Source: Phaseolus vulgaris (taxonomy: Eukaryota > Streptophyta > Magnoliopsida > Fabales > Fabaceae). From it: a DNA stretch of 64,000 nt. Shown here one piece after another: positions 37,490-50,560 of this stretch. How positions within the stretch are numbered: position 1 is the stretch's first letter; each line of letters starts with the position of its first letter. A program made the position numbers and the translations under genes. Where the stretch lies: the NCBI RefSeq assembly GCF_000499845.2, contig NW_027174118.1, positions 80,442-144,441 of the forward strand. The letters are read 5' to 3'. The notes under the pieces are model-generated. The model was not told the origin of the DNA. It saw only the letters and a list, made by a program, of their open reading frames with translations, and did no database searches.

Positions 37490-40385
37490 CTAATCAGTTT
37501 TGCTTCCGGCACTTGATCCTATTACTTGATTAGGTGATGGAGCACCACTTCCATAATCTGATGCCTGAAATAAATAATTTTAAGTTAATGAATTTGTATG
37601 TTTATAATTATAAAATAAAAGACACCAATAAATATTTAAATATATTAATACCTCATTGGTGGATGCATGAACCAAATTAGCTGCTATTGCAGCAAAATGT
37701 TCTGGAACGTCTTTTCTTGAAGCAATATAAGCAAGCAAAGTGTTCATTTGATTTTTCACAGTTGCAAGCTCATTTTCCATTTGAGTTATCTTGTCCTCCA
37801 CATTTGATGAAGTTGAACTAGAGGAAGCATGGTTCATACCACTTAGCCTTGTTGTGGATCCTTTGAAAGCAAGGCTGGGACAAGCTCCATATGATAGCCC
37901 TCTAACTCGACCCGGATGCTCCTTACCAAATATGACACCAATTGGATCTTCTGGAGATATATTTGAACCACCTTTTGGATTTGTCAATATTAGTTCATCA
38001 ATTTTTTCCTGGATAAAATTGAAAATATATCATGGCAGCAGCAGTAAACATAATGAAATGGTTGAACTCTCAACTACAACATAGAATGAGAGTAAGGTAT
38101 AAAAGAAACCATCCAAAGTTCATCCCAATTCTCTACAATTTTGATGACAGTGACTTAAAACCCAAAGAAGGTAAAAAGGTAAGAAAAAAAACTGAGAAAT
38201 TAAAGGCCTGAATATACTGACTAAAGAAAAAGGGGAGCATGCATGCAGATATTGATTAGTGACTTTATCATTTGGTTATTAATTATTTATACATAATAAT
38301 GTGATTGTGTTTGGAATAATGGTACGTAATAATTAAAGCATGCTATAAAAGAAAATATTGATTAATTTTAAAATTCCCTTGTGGTAAAAGGTTCTTTATA
38401 CCTGCACTCCATTATTAATTTCCCATAGCATGCTAAAATCTAGTGCGATTAAGAACAGACCATGTGTTTGGTCATCAATCAATCTAGTGCTAAAATCTAT
38501 ATGATAGCATTCTCACTCATCAATCACTATCCAAATTAAGACCATGTGGTTGGAACCTTAGAGACAAAATCTGTAAAATCATACCCCTAAATATAGATGC
38601 ACCTATTCATCTATAAATAACAATTACCCACCCCTGATTCCACTTAAGTTCATGCTATCATACCTCTCTGTGCTGGTCACCATCACATAAACTACCATTC
38701 ATTTTTATCATTATAATTCTTATTATTATTACTATTTCTAGATTTCCTGCTTTTTCTTTTTCCTATCCACCACTTCCCATATCAATACATCATCATCAAA
38801 GCAGTTCAATATATCATCATGATCAATACATCATCATCAAAGCAGATCAATATATCATCATGATCAATACATCATCAAAGCAGTCCAGTATATTTCCATG
38901 ATCAATACATCATCATCAAAGTAGTCCAGTATATTTCCATGATCAATACATCATCATCAAAGCAGTCCAATATATTTCTATGATCAATACATCATCATCA
39001 AAGTAGTCCAAACACTTACCCCAATTTCCAGCGCCTCTTCATTCACATATATGCCATTTTTCCTCTTATGTGTGATCTTCCACATTTCAGCTCGTCCAAT
39101 ATTTTTACCAGTCTCAATTTTCTATATGTTCAACAATAATAATATAAGTATAATGTGGTGGAAATTGTAATATATTAAAATAAAGAGCACAATATAAGTA
39201 AACAAATACCAAATTATTTCTTCTTCTTGACAAAGACATAGCACCACCAGTGTGAGGAATAATTTGTCTCTTCCTTATATCTCTATTTCTATTACACATG
39301 TTCTACAAAGTGAAAATGAAATCAGTTCTGTGTAAACTTAAAGTAAGCTTATTAATAATAATAAAAAACAGAGTTTACTATACCACTGTAGAAGGCCTCA
39401 AACGATAATCAACAAAAACAGCCCATTGTTCCATGTTTAATCCAGCTGGAACATTCTTGATGAGGTCACTTCTGCTCATAAGAGGGTCATAAAATTCATT
39501 CCAAAGCTTGCATCTGTATTCCCTCCACAGTTTCCCAATTTTAAACATAACATCTCTTTTAGCCAAATCTTCATTTACTTTGAAACAAAATCGAGACTTC
39601 AAAAAAAGAAAAGAAGTTAGTCCAAATGTATTGAATAAATTAAAGTTATTTCAATGTAAGTTATATTACCTTTAGTACACTCTCCCACACTGTATCCTTG
39701 TAAGTATCTGGCAAAGTTGACCACTTTTCAAAACTAATAGGGAACAATACATGATTTGCTGCTAGTTGTCCACAAACTCCAGCAAGTAAACCAGATGCTT
39801 CTCCAATTGGTTGAAAATTGTCATCATAGTTCACCACCACACGTAATCCGGTAGGTAAGTTATGAGCATCCCTAACCTTCACCTTTAGTTTTTGACTAAC
39901 TCCTTCGCCATCTATAAAAATCCAAATACATTATTTCATGTGCAGTGAAACTTATTACATGTAAAGAAAAAAAAACAAAAGATTTTACCTATAGCATCAA
40001 CAAACCAATAGTGGTTTGATTGCCTTGATTTTCTTGGTTGCACTCTTTCAGACTCAGAAGTTGGTTGTGCAGGTGCAGATTCAGAAGTTGCTGGAGGTAC
40101 AGATTCAGATGATTCAAGATTTTCAGATTCAGTCTGTGGTTGTGGAACTTGTGAAGCTTGTGATTGTGGAACTTGTGAAGTTTGTGATTGTGTAGGTTGT
40201 GAGGTTTGTTGATGAATAGATTGAGAAGCTTGTGGTAGTGGAGATCCAAATGGACTTGCAGAAGTAGTTCTTGTCTGGTCCTGTGTAGTAGAAGGCGTAG
40301 CATTAATGTTTACATAGTTGGCCACAGATTTGTCTGAACCAGCAACTGACTTAAGCAAGTTCTTGATCCTTTTAGGTTTAGGCAT
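37490..40385 (-). CDS. TNPA-like accessory transposition protein, 492 aa, seven exons
   Basis: Second gene of the CACTA element, Transposase_24 (plant Ptta/En/Spm) type. Exons: 40385-39989, 39911-39670, 39596-39384, 39302-39210, 39121-39020, 38008-37652, 37564-37490; all GT-AG and in frame, 1,479 bp with stop. MPKPKRIKNLLKSVAGSD starts a Ser/Gln/Pro-rich tail (TSQVPQSQASQVPQPQ). Exon 2 carries LRVVVNYDDNFQPIGEASG and FEKWSTLPDTYKDTVWESV; exon 3 LWREYRCKLWNEFYDP; exon 5 GRAEMWKITHKRKNG, the most typical block. Exon 6 has a coiled coil (ITQMENELATVKNQMNTLL). By analogy it binds subterminal repeats and helps bring the ends together. No stop or frameshift seen. It lies downstream of and in tandem with the transposase gene. 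Confidence 0.88.
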
Positions 40386-40525
40386 ATCTGCACATAAAAT
40401 TGAAGTAATCAACAACATAATTTAAATTTGAAGATATATTAAAAGTGGAGATATATTAAAAGCTTCATACATGCACATAGTAGATGAATGAACATATTAA
40501 TAGTGCAGCTGAACCAAGGTTATTA

Positions 40526-43500
40526 TTACTCTGACATTGAGTCATTTTCATGAAGTTCATCATCATTGTTGTCCTCATTTAGTAATTCATCATCTTCATC
40601 CTCCCTAAATAATGCCAATTGGTCAGAGTTGCTGAAAAATTCATGTAAGTCTTGTTGTGGACACGGTTCTACTTCACAAACTTCACCATCTCCTTCTCCC
40701 ATATCATACAAGTCTCGTGGTTTCAAATGGACAACAATTGACCATTCCTTATTCACCTCATCATCTATATAATATACCATTCCAGCTTGTGAAGCTTCAA
40801 TGTATGGATCATGCTCCTCACGATCTCCCGTGTGAATTAACCTTGAAAAATTAATACAAGTGAAACCCCAAGGATCCTTCCTCAACCCACAGTCCCTTGT
40901 GGTGTCAGCCCATTTACATTTGAACAAGATAACCTTAAAATGACCATAGTAATTAAGCTCAATTATATCTTCTAATTTTCCATAATATGCCAAATCTGCT
41001 TGTCTAATATTTTGATCCACACCACTTACAACACATGATGTTGAAGAAGTTAAGAACACTCCACAGTTTTGGGTTTTTAGGTCATGTTCTCGACTTTCAG
41101 TTCTAAATTTGAAACCATTTACATTAAAGGCAGAAATTCTTCTAGCATGTGTTGTTGGACCTTGAGCTAGATACTTAAGATCATTTGCAACTGTACTTGA
41201 AATGGCTGTGTTATTAATCTACAAAAATAATGCTTGTTGTCAGTATATCTTTGAAATTGACATTTTAAACTTGTAAAAACATATTGTACCTACCCTTTGA
41301 GGAAACCAATTCATGAAATCCTTATTGATAATCTTTTCTAGCTCTGTATTTGGAATTCTTCTCCCTCTAGACCTTCTTCGTAAATGTTGTCTAAATTCCC
41401 TAAGAAAAAATTTGAAACCAATATATTACTAATAATTCCATAAAGGACAACTTTTCAACATAATTAGATTTATATTGAGTGTTAATACTCACTCAATGTA
41501 AGGTTGAACTTGAGGGCAATTAAATAACACATATCGATGTGCTTGTGTTCTCTCAATAGTTGACATCTCAAAAGTTGAAGCAGCACTTACAACTCTACCA
41601 ATTGGTGGAAATAGGGTATTCAATTCTGAAATATTTGTGTTGAAAAAGTCATCTACACGTGAAGGTCTATTAGTTCTTGTTTTCATCCCTTCCATATATT
41701 GAGAACAAAAGGTCAAAACCTCTTCAGCTAGGTATCCTTCAGCAATAGAACCTTCAGGTTGTGCCTTGTTTCGAACATACGATTTTAAGTGTCCCAAATA
41801 CCTATAAAATTCTTTTGCAATTAGAATAATCAAACTTTGAACTTAAAAAAAGTACAAAGGTTCGTAGGAAATTTACCTTTCTATGGGATACATCCAACGG
41901 TAATGTACCGGTCCTTCAAGTTTTGCCTCACCAGCTAGATGACATGTTAAATGAACCATGATTGTAAAGAAGGAAGGAGGAAATAACATTTCCAAGTGGC
42001 AAAGAGTTTGAATCATGCGAGACTCAAGTTTATTAAGATCAAATTGACTTATACTTTTCCCACATAATTGTCGAAAAAATGAACACATTTCTACTATCAC
42101 GGCAGTCACATTGTTTGGTAGAACATTACGTATGGCAATAGGTAGTAATTGTTCCATAAGAATATGACAATCATGACTCTTGAGTCCAAAAATCTTTCCA
42201 CCTTTCAAATCTACACACCTTGCAATATTACTTGAGTATCCATCTGGCATTTTAGCCTTTTTCAACGTCCGCAAAAACGTTTTTTTCTTTGTTTTTGACA
42301 ATGAAAATACACTTGGCCGAAATCTTCCTTTATCATTTGGCCAAAGCTCTTTCCTTATACCCATTTCTTTAAGAACCTTTCGGGCTTTGAGATTATCTTT
42401 GGACTTCTTAGGATCATTAAGTAATGTGTACAAAACATTGTCACAAACATTTTTCTCAATATGCATCACATCTAGACAATGGCGTAACAAGTTGGTCCGC
42501 CAATAAGGAAGTTCAAAAAATATACTTCTCTTTCTCCATTGCTCTGCTCCAACTTGAACAACATTCTTTCCACGAGCCCTCTTACTTGTATCTATAGGGT
42601 CTAATGGTTTTCCAAATGTAACATTCATACCCTCAATTTGATTCCATATGTCTGACCCTAACAAAGGTTTTGGTGCATCCCTTAGTTCATTTGTTCCATC
42701 AAAAAGATGATTATTGAATCTGAATCTGTGCTCTTTATTTAAAAATCTACGATGTCCCATAAAGCAGAATTTGCCCCTGTACAACCAAGAAGAGTCGGTT
42801 TCAAAGTTACAGGTAGGGCAAGCAAGACCAGTGTGCGTGTTCCATCCAGACAAATTACCTAGCCCAGGGAAGTCACTAATTGTCCACAACAAAGCTGCTC
42901 GCAAAGTAAACATTTCTTTTTTTGAATAGTCAAATGTTTGCACTCCATCAAACCATAAATCCTTCAATTCGCTTATGAGTGGTTCTAAGTAAACATCAAT
43001 GTCATTTCCTACCATTTGTTTTCCAGGAATTATCATGGAGAGGATAAAAGATGTTTGCTTCATACACTGCCAAGGGGGGCGATTGTATGGGATGAGAACC
43101 ACTGGCCATATACTATGGTTTGTACTCATGTTTCCATAAGGATTGAAGCCATCAGCAGCTAAGCCTAATCGTACATTTCGAGGATCATTTGCAAATTCTG
43201 GATGCAATAAATCAAATGATTTCCAAGCCTCGGAATCTCTAGGATGCCTCATCAACCCATCTTGATTATCCTTTGATGCATGCCATGTCATAGACTCAAT
43301 CGTCTTAGAACTCATAAACAATCTTTGCAAACGCGGTTTTAATGGAAAGTAACGCAAGATTTTTGCGTATTGCTTCTTATCTTTATTTTTCCACTTAGAT
43401 GTTTTGCATCGTTTACATTCTTCTAAGCCTTCATTGTCTTCACCCCAATATAGCATACAGTCTTTTGGGCAAGCTGGTATTTTGACATAGTTAAGTCCAA

Positions 43501-44122
43501 GTTTGGTAATCACAGTTTTCGCCTCATAGAACGAGTTAGGAAACTTAGCATGTTCAAATGCGTCCTTTAGCAACTCTAGAATCATGGTCATTGCTTTGTC
43601 ACTCATTCTACTCATGCATTTGATATGGTACAACTTCAACATGAATGATAATTTTGAATACTTTGTACAACCTTCATATAAGGGTTCATTATTGTCCCTC
43701 ATCAATTCATCAAAGTTTGTCTTTCCTTCATCACCCACCATATTAGTTTGCAGATCATCAGCTTCAGTATCCTCATCATGCCCCGCAAACCCGAATGCAT
43801 CATTCAACATGTCTTCCATCGGATTTTGAGATTCCAATAAATCTTCAGTGACATGCGCACTTGTGGCGACCATTGACTCAATTACACTTGATCCTTCACC
43901 ATGCAAATACCAAGTTTTGTAGTTCTGAGGGAAAGCTGTACATGTTAAGTGTTCTTGAACTACATCCCTTGTTTGCCACTTTTTGAAACCACATTTTGCA
44001 CATGGACACTTAATTACAGGACCATTAGCATGTTGAAATGCAATATCCAAAAACACATTCAACCCATTTGCATACTCAATGGTGTTTCGTGGTTTACAAA
44101 TCCACGATTTATCAATTGGCAT
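40526..44122 (-). CDS. TNP2-type CACTA transposase, 1,117 aa, four exons
   Basis: Catalytic transposase (TNPD/TNP2 type). Exons: 44122-41877, 41801-41493, 41399-41294, 41218-40526, joined in frame by GT-AG introns to 3,354 bp. Domains in order: transposase-associated zinc domain (residues about 4-77, SWICKPRNTIEYANGLNVFL and CPCAKCGFKKW), acidic linker, tnp2 core (about 170-600; GNMSTNHSIWPVVLIPYNRP, SDFPGLGNLSGWNTHTGLAC), DUF4218 (about 700-790 across the first junction; PPSFFTIMVHLTCHLAGEAK, RWMYPIERYLGHLKSYVRNK), DUF4216 (about 975-1045; YYGHFKVILFKCKWADT, GFTCINFSRLIHTGD) and an acidic tail (EDEDDELLNEDNNDDEL). Acts in the nucleus on the TIRs. Length is usual for the family and no disabling change is visible. 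Confidence 0.93.
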
Positions 44123-47100
44123 GACTACACCAAAACAGCAAAATAGAACATTACTTATCTAGTAATGTGTACATATATTATATATTAAACTGAAGTAAAA
44201 AAAGTTAACTAAAACAAACTTACTTGGAGTGATGGTTGTGAAGTTGTGAAACTGTTAGATGATTGTGAAGCTGGAAATTGTAATATAGTAGGTTTTATCC
44301 ATTAATTGAGTCATAATATAATCAATCTTTACAATCTAAACTACATTTTATTCTGGCAAATCCATAATTTAAAATGGATGAAAATAATATTATATAATTT
44401 AGAAGGAATGTAATTTTTTTAAGATCTAAAACATTTTTTGACACATCTAAAGCTCAATAACTATGATAATTATATTTGGCCTTTCTTAGGAACTATTAGA
44501 TTGGGTATCTCTTTTCCCCAGAAAGGATATAAAAATAAGCTAAAGTAACTTTTGCACAGGCCTGAAAGTATTTGATTAGATTAAATTGACATTTATATTT
44601 TGTTTAATAATCAACCAGATTATAATTCAATTAAGTTAGGTCAAGTTATCAAATTCATTAATTTTAATTATAAAAAATTTATCCATTCAAAATAAAATTT
44701 AACGTTCTTTAGTATTGGCAACATGTTAAGAATATGATATACAAATAATTAATATTAATATGATAAAACATAAAAACAATTGTAAAAGTATTAGATGTTA
44801 TGAATTAGGTTAACTAAAAAAATTAATACAACTCACTCAATCTAAAATAAAATAATAAACTATATAAACAACATATAATAAACTATATGAATTGTATTAA
44901 GCAATATTCAAAATACATTAATTTATAAAATCTGATATAATTGGTGAGTAATTTGTCTTTGAACGTACCCTTTTGGGTGCTGCCTTAAGAGCAATTCTTG
45001 TCCTATGATTCCTAATTATCAAAGAAGTCCTGATTCACAAAATGATTCAGATTAGTACATAAAATACAATAATCACCTTACACACTATATTGATAGCAAC
45101 ATGAACTTAAAAGAGCAGGGTAAGAATATTCCAAACAAGTGACATCCAACTTAAATAAACTTAGATAAGTTTGGTCAATCAAATACACAGAATATAGCAA
45201 ATCAGAATAGTCACTCAATCAGGAGAGCATAGTCACCATCACCAAAGCATCAAGAGGGACAAGTTATGGGCATCATAGTGAAAACTGAATTCTAAAAAGA
45301 GTTGTGAAAACTCAATTCTTTTATAAACTAAAAATTAAATAAAAAACTAAAAAAATTAAAATATAAACTCACTTTTATATAATCTTTTAGTCATGATTAA
45401 GGACTTAATAAAATCCCTTGACTTGACTTCTTTAACAATTTCCATAGATCCAATGCTTAATACAGAAAAGCAGTTTCTGCAGCAAACCAAATCCTTCTCT
45501 GTGTGATTCATCAACAGCTTTCAGAATAATAATGCACTATAATTGTGGCATTCACTTTTAAATCAATTTTCAAAACAGTTATTAATTAGGAATCATTTAG
45601 ATTCTGGTATTTAATATTTGTTTTTGTTGAACATTAGTATTTTTAAGTATATTAAAAATTATTGTTGACTGAAAAAACTGAAGACGTTGTAATGTGGTAA
45701 TTCTGGAATGGTTATGACTATTTAAAAGGAAGGGAAGGGCACAACTCACACACAAAAGTTGCTTACACCCCACACATTATGAAAGCATATTAAGAAGAGA
45801 ATACTATAAATAAATGGTACAATCACATTCAAACTATTAACTTTTGCTTTTTCTCATATATATTCCATACATATATATATAAAAAACTATAATCTACAAC
45901 TTCACATTTGCAAGAGACAAATTCAGTAAAGAGGTACCATCAAGCTAGTAGCCATTTTTATTGTTTGCTTATTAATTATACCAACAATGTGAGAGAAAAA
46001 AGTCTTAGTTTAGTTGGAAAGAAAACAAAAGGTGGATTAAAACTGGGGTCCACAACATACATGCACCTATATTAAGAATATGGAGTTATAGCTAGCATGT
46101 TCAATTAAGCTGACAGTAATATTATTCATATATCACTCATATTTTATATTTTTTTAAGGAAGAAGGACAGAGAAACAAAACACATTCTTCCTTTCTATTT
46201 TCTCTGTCATAAACCTGAGGTTTAAAATAAATTTTCAAATAAAGAAAGCGTATAATTATTGTGCGTGTGATAATTAGCATAAAAGTGAGAAGTCCCTAGC
46301 ACAGGTCAAACAGTTAACATAATCACGAGCTAGCTAGTCAGAGACAGACAGAGAGGTAGATTGATTTTTACAACTGTCAAGGGAGGGAGAGTAAATCTGA
46401 TATTCAAACGTACCCTTTTTTGCTATAACTCCAAATTATCTAAACTTCTCTTTTCTCTTTTCACGACCTTCTTCTTTTCTTCACCCTTCAACCATTGCTG
46501 AAAACACTGCTAACACCACCTCCAGAAAGTGTTGGGATTTTCTACTTAGAATGGCGGTTTTCCAAAAATGTCCTGATTCACAAAATAAGATTTTCAAACA
46601 TAAATCTATATATATGAAAAATAGCTATATTGAGAGAGAGAGAGAGAGAAAAAAAAAATGATGAGATGAGGGATGGAGTTGATGAAAGAGGATAGCCCTA
46701 CCAAAATAGCCATTAGCCAATGCATACAGATGGGACAAAATGATCTGATGAGGGAGAGTTTATCAAAAGGACAAAACATCATTGATCTATCACAGACTCA
46801 ATGATCCAAAAAATCTGGCCACCATGGGACAAAGGGAGACCACAGAAATAGAGGGTGGGACCATATGTAAGGGAATGGGGACACATTCAAATCAACCAGA
46901 TTGCTGGAAAAAGGAACTTTATTCAGTGGTGGTGAGCTTACCCAATAATTCCATTTGAAGAGCATGTATAACTAAATGTAAGAGACACATCAAGTGCACA
47001 CAATATATAAATAGTATAGCTTCAGCCTGCAGCTAGGTAGGTAGCTGTTGAAGCATATGTTATTACAGTTTCCATTTTTCAGCCTTCAGATCATGCAAAC

Positions 47101-48015
47101 CAAACCCCCCCCTTCATCTTTTTTTTTTTGGACCACAACACAACTCAAAAACTAATAAAAAAACATGCAAATTGTAATACAGAGAGGTGAACATGTGAAA
47201 GTAAATAAAAAGAAGTTGGAGGGTAGTAGTGTATTAGTCTTGGGTTATGGAAGAAGAAGAACACAGGGTGACACAGGGTGACACAGGGTCTGATAAAACC
47301 GTTGGGCTATGTTGGTGTCAGGTCGCTTTCGAAGCATGAATTGCGTAGGCTCTAGGAAGATTAGGGGGAGTAGATGGTAGAGAGTTGTTGGTGTAGTTTC
47401 ATTTATTCATGTATTGTAACCATGTCTTGGCTTTTGTTTCTCGCTTTTGTTGCTTTCCAGTACTGCAAAAATTGTATGAGTATATTTATGATGGATTCAT
47501 CTGCCACCCAAGCTGTATCCGCTGACTTCAGACCCTTATGCTTTCCACCATTTTCCTTTCCTGCATTAACTTCTCCCATCAATACTCTCTAATCTTCCAT
47601 TGTTAGGGACACATCAGTTTTCACCTTTCTCTCCCTGTCACTCTCTCTTCACTTTCATACTATCACTAACAACCAAATATTCTAGTTAGCTCCAAACTGC
47701 TCCACTTCTTCTATGCAATCTCCTTCCCCTACATTTCTCAAATAACTAACTATTTTCCTTTCCTTTATACATACTCACTCAAACTCCTCCCCTAACATTG
47801 CATTCATGTTTTCAATTGTAAATTTGAAAAACAGATTTTGTTGGGAATCAGTTGGAATACACTAAAATGTTGTATTTAATTTAATTCATTTTTTTATGAT
47901 ATAAAAATGTTCAAGCTCCCTTTGTTTTTTAATAATATTCTTTATCCATAGTTCAACTTATTTTAACTGTAAATACTTTTTAAATTTTTATAGAATACTT
48001 TTTAAATTTTTATAG
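44123..48015. other. CACTA 5' region and cargo, non-coding
   Basis: AT-rich sequence between the transposase start and the captured exon. Two similar spots contain AACGTACCCTTTT and GTCCTGATTCACAAAAT (44,963-45,042 and 46,409-46,587), so part of it is duplicated. There is a GA run at 46,631-46,649 and ACACAGGGTG three times near 47,262. Around 46,800-47,100 the sequence looks like a host gene flank. The open stretch 47,374-47,592 is not supported as a gene. Confidence 0.5.
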
Positions 48016-48606
48016 AATGGCGGAAAGGTTGGTATAGAATCAAGGAGAAGTGAGTCAGGTCACAAAGAGCATGGTGATGTGAAATACCCAAAGGGATCAA
48101 TAGTAAATGATTCTAAAAGTAATGGCAAAGAAAAAGAAGTACAACTCAGGAAACAGCTAAATGATGTGCCTGCTAGACAGAATGCTACATTAGATTTCTC
48201 AGAAAAAGAGAATGATGGAGATGAATGGCCAATAATTAGAGAAAAGAAAACCGGGATACAGAAAAATGTGGTGGAGGGTGCCACAAATGCTGAATTGACA
48301 GAAGAAATAGATGAGGTCCAAAGCTTTCATGATGAAAATGGTGTCCCACCTGATGTCAATGAAACTGAAATAGTATTTGGTCGGGCACACATCCGGCATG
48401 AAGAAAACCTGTCAAGTGTTAGTAAAGGAAGTTGGCTCAGAGGACACATATATGAAGTCACATACGTAGAAGATAACACTGTTGAAGTGAATTTGGAAGC
48501 ATCAAAGAACGATGCTGATGAGGAAATTAATGCAGGAAATAGTATTACTCATGCCTATACTTCAGGCATGAAACACAGTTCAGAAATCGGTGAAGCAGAT
48601 AGCTAG
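48016..48606 (+). CDS. Captured terminal exon of an unknown host gene inside the CACTA element
   Basis: An acceptor-like TTTTTATAG precedes 196 open codons ending in TAG. The peptide is acidic and hydrophilic: NGGKVGIESRRSESGHKEHG, EKENDGDEWPIIREKKTG, PDVNETEIVFGRAHIRHEEN, RGHIYEVTYVEDNTVEVNLE. I do not recognise the family. Orientation is opposite to the transposition genes. A 22-bp unit (TACTTTTTAAATTTTTATAG region) is duplicated just upstream, so the acceptor exists twice. It probably came from a host gene by transduplication. The long open frame suggests either recent capture or selection. Confidence 0.55.
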   Translation, partial: NGGKVGIESRRSESGHKEHGDVKYPKGSIVNDSKSNGKEKEVQLRKQLNDVPARQNATLDFSEKENDGDEWPIIREKKTGIQKNVVEGATNAELTEEIDEVQSFHDENGVPPDVNETEIVFGRAHIRHEENLSSVSKGSWLRGHIYEVTYVEDNTVEVNLEASKNDADEEINAGNSITHAYTSGMKHSSEIGEADS

Positions 48607-50039
48607 TTTGGTTTAATAAGATTATGATTCTCATCTTTGTAAACTAGAGTTCATAGATGCCATTTTCATTACAAAAAAAATACAGAGCTGTAAGGGGTGA
48701 ATTTCTAGGCTATAGAGTTTCTTTAGTTCATGACTATGTATGATGTAATTGTACTGTAAAATTTGTACTTTCCAGATGGACTGACATGAAGAAATGACCC
48801 CATTAGTGTCTCAAGTAAGGACCCTAATGGAAGTAGTAGTTGTGAGAACAGTGGGCATGCGAACTAACATTTCATTAAAACCCATCAATGTTTGTTGTCC
48901 GAACTTAGTTGTAAGAATGCGATTTGAAGGGAAGGATAGGTCTTTGTAATGCCAACATGTCATTTACTAGAAGCAGAAAATGGGGTAACAATGTTAATGG
49001 CCCTGTCCGGAAGATTACTATTTCATAATTTTGGCAACTTGAAGAGTTAAAGCCAAGGAAAAGGTAGGTCCAATTTTAAATTTTTAGCTTAAAATGATAA
49101 ATTAGATGGTGTAGGAACACAGTTTCTCTTAAATGAATGTCTTTCTCACTGGAACAATTATCTGTAAACATAACCATTCATGTATCATTTTTGACCTACT
49201 ATTCTTTTCATTTCATATAGTATGTAACAAGATAAGGAAATCTAGCAAAGCCACATGATGTGGGCCAAATCCAAAATCAAAAAGGAGCAAAATATTTTTT
49301 AAAAAAGGTACGGGGTGAGTGTGTGGCAAATAGATCTGGGAAATTTCTGGAGAAATGAGCCCATTCAATTCACACTGAATCGTGAGCATTCTTTTTAAAG
49401 CGCTAGTGAACACCAATTAAGTGCAAACTATTCAGACAGTTTGATTTCTTTCTGTTCTATTTTCCCTTGATAATTTGGTTTATTTTCATTTTGTAATTAG
49501 CCATACCTCTCTGTTAGAAGAGTTTGTCCAGTTAGCAAACCAAGAAATAGCACTTAGTTTACCATTATGTAATATACAACTAGAAGATTCATAAATGGTC
49601 GGTGACAGAGTTTGCTGTCGGACATGAGACCAAAAGGTGGTCAGAACAAATTGTGTGGGTTTTAGAATCTAATGACATAATATTTTACAAACAGAAAGTG
49701 AGAACTTTAATTGCATTGTCTCTAAATTTGGCAGCTACTCACCCAAACCTACCCAACAGTAGCTCCTCTGTTTGTTAGACTACTGCATTCATTGGAACCT
49801 AACTTGAATTACAATCACAACCAGACACAGACAGACTAAAAATTATATGACCATAGAAATCACAGGACGAGCTGACATTCATGTTACCTGCAACATCTCA
49901 ACAAGAAGAATGATGCGCGGATTCGTGTGGAGGCAGAGAGCGCGGGTTCATTGCATAAAACCTAAAATGTAAAGGATAAAGTTGAATGAAGTTGATGGTC
50001 GACATTGATAAGAGAACGTGCGAGCATTTAATTACCTTC
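48607..50039. other. CACTA cargo downstream of the captured exon
   Basis: Begins like a 3' UTR (TAATAAGATTATGATTC) and continues as unremarkable AT-rich sequence. No coding stretch is convincing. Confidence 0.45.
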
Positions 50040-50310
50040 AAATCGGTTCCATGTAGAAAGCGCTAGGGTTCGTGTGGAGGCCGAGAGCGCTAGGGTTCGT
50101 GTGGGGCCCGAGAGCGGTAGGGTTCGTGAGTAGGCAGAGAGCGCTAGGGTTCGTGAGGCAGAGAGAGGCGAGAGTGAAGAGTTAGGGTTCGTGAGGCAAA
50201 GAGAGACGAGAGTGAAGAGTTAGGGTTCGTGAGGCAGAGAGAGACGAGAGTGAAAAGTTAGGGTTCGTGAGGCAGAGAGAGACGAGAGTGAAGAGTTAGG
50301 AGTTAGGTTC
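50040..50310. repeat. Tandem array with AGGGTTCGTG core near the right CACTA end
   Basis: AGGGTTCGTG occurs seven times. The first copies are spaced about 25-35 bp with GAGAGCGCT between them; the last four sit in a roughly 39-bp unit (TTAGGGTTCGTGAGGCAGAG, then AGACGAGAGTGAAGAG). A weaker copy begins near 49,918 (GGATTCGTGTGGAGGCAGAG). This is the upstream side of the transposase gene, so it may be promoter or subterminal binding sequence; that is inference. Confidence 0.85.
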
Positions 50311-50534
50311 ACTCTGGTTTCCTGAAATTCAAAAAAAAAATTATTTTCTTAAGTTTTAAAAAAAAAAATTATTTTCAATTGAAAAACTGAAGGATTTTTA
50401 AATAAAAAATGTGAATATAGGAATAAAGGAATAAAGCAATTTCAATTCTGAAGGAAAATTATGACAGTTAAAAATGACATAATTTGAAAGATAATTGTGG
50501 CGGTTAATGAAATGACGTATTATACTGAAATTTG

Positions 50535-50556
50535 TGGCGGTTATTAATAACCGCCA
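50535..50556. repeat. Perfect 22-bp palindrome beside the right TIR
   Basis: TGGCGGTTATT followed directly by its inverse AATAACCGCCA: two head-to-head copies of the subterminal octamer with no spacer. It would form a hairpin or bind a dimer. Confidence 0.95.
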
Positions 50557-50560
50557 TATT

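Noticed and set aside
46990..47110. MicroRNA precursor (short inverted words near GCAGCTAGGTAGGTAGCTG)
   Set aside because: The possible hairpin is short and matches no miRNA that I know; not enough to call.
47374..47592. 72-codon open stretch in CACTA cargo as a gene
   Set aside because: No start context, no splice sites, no recognisable domain; it looks like chance.
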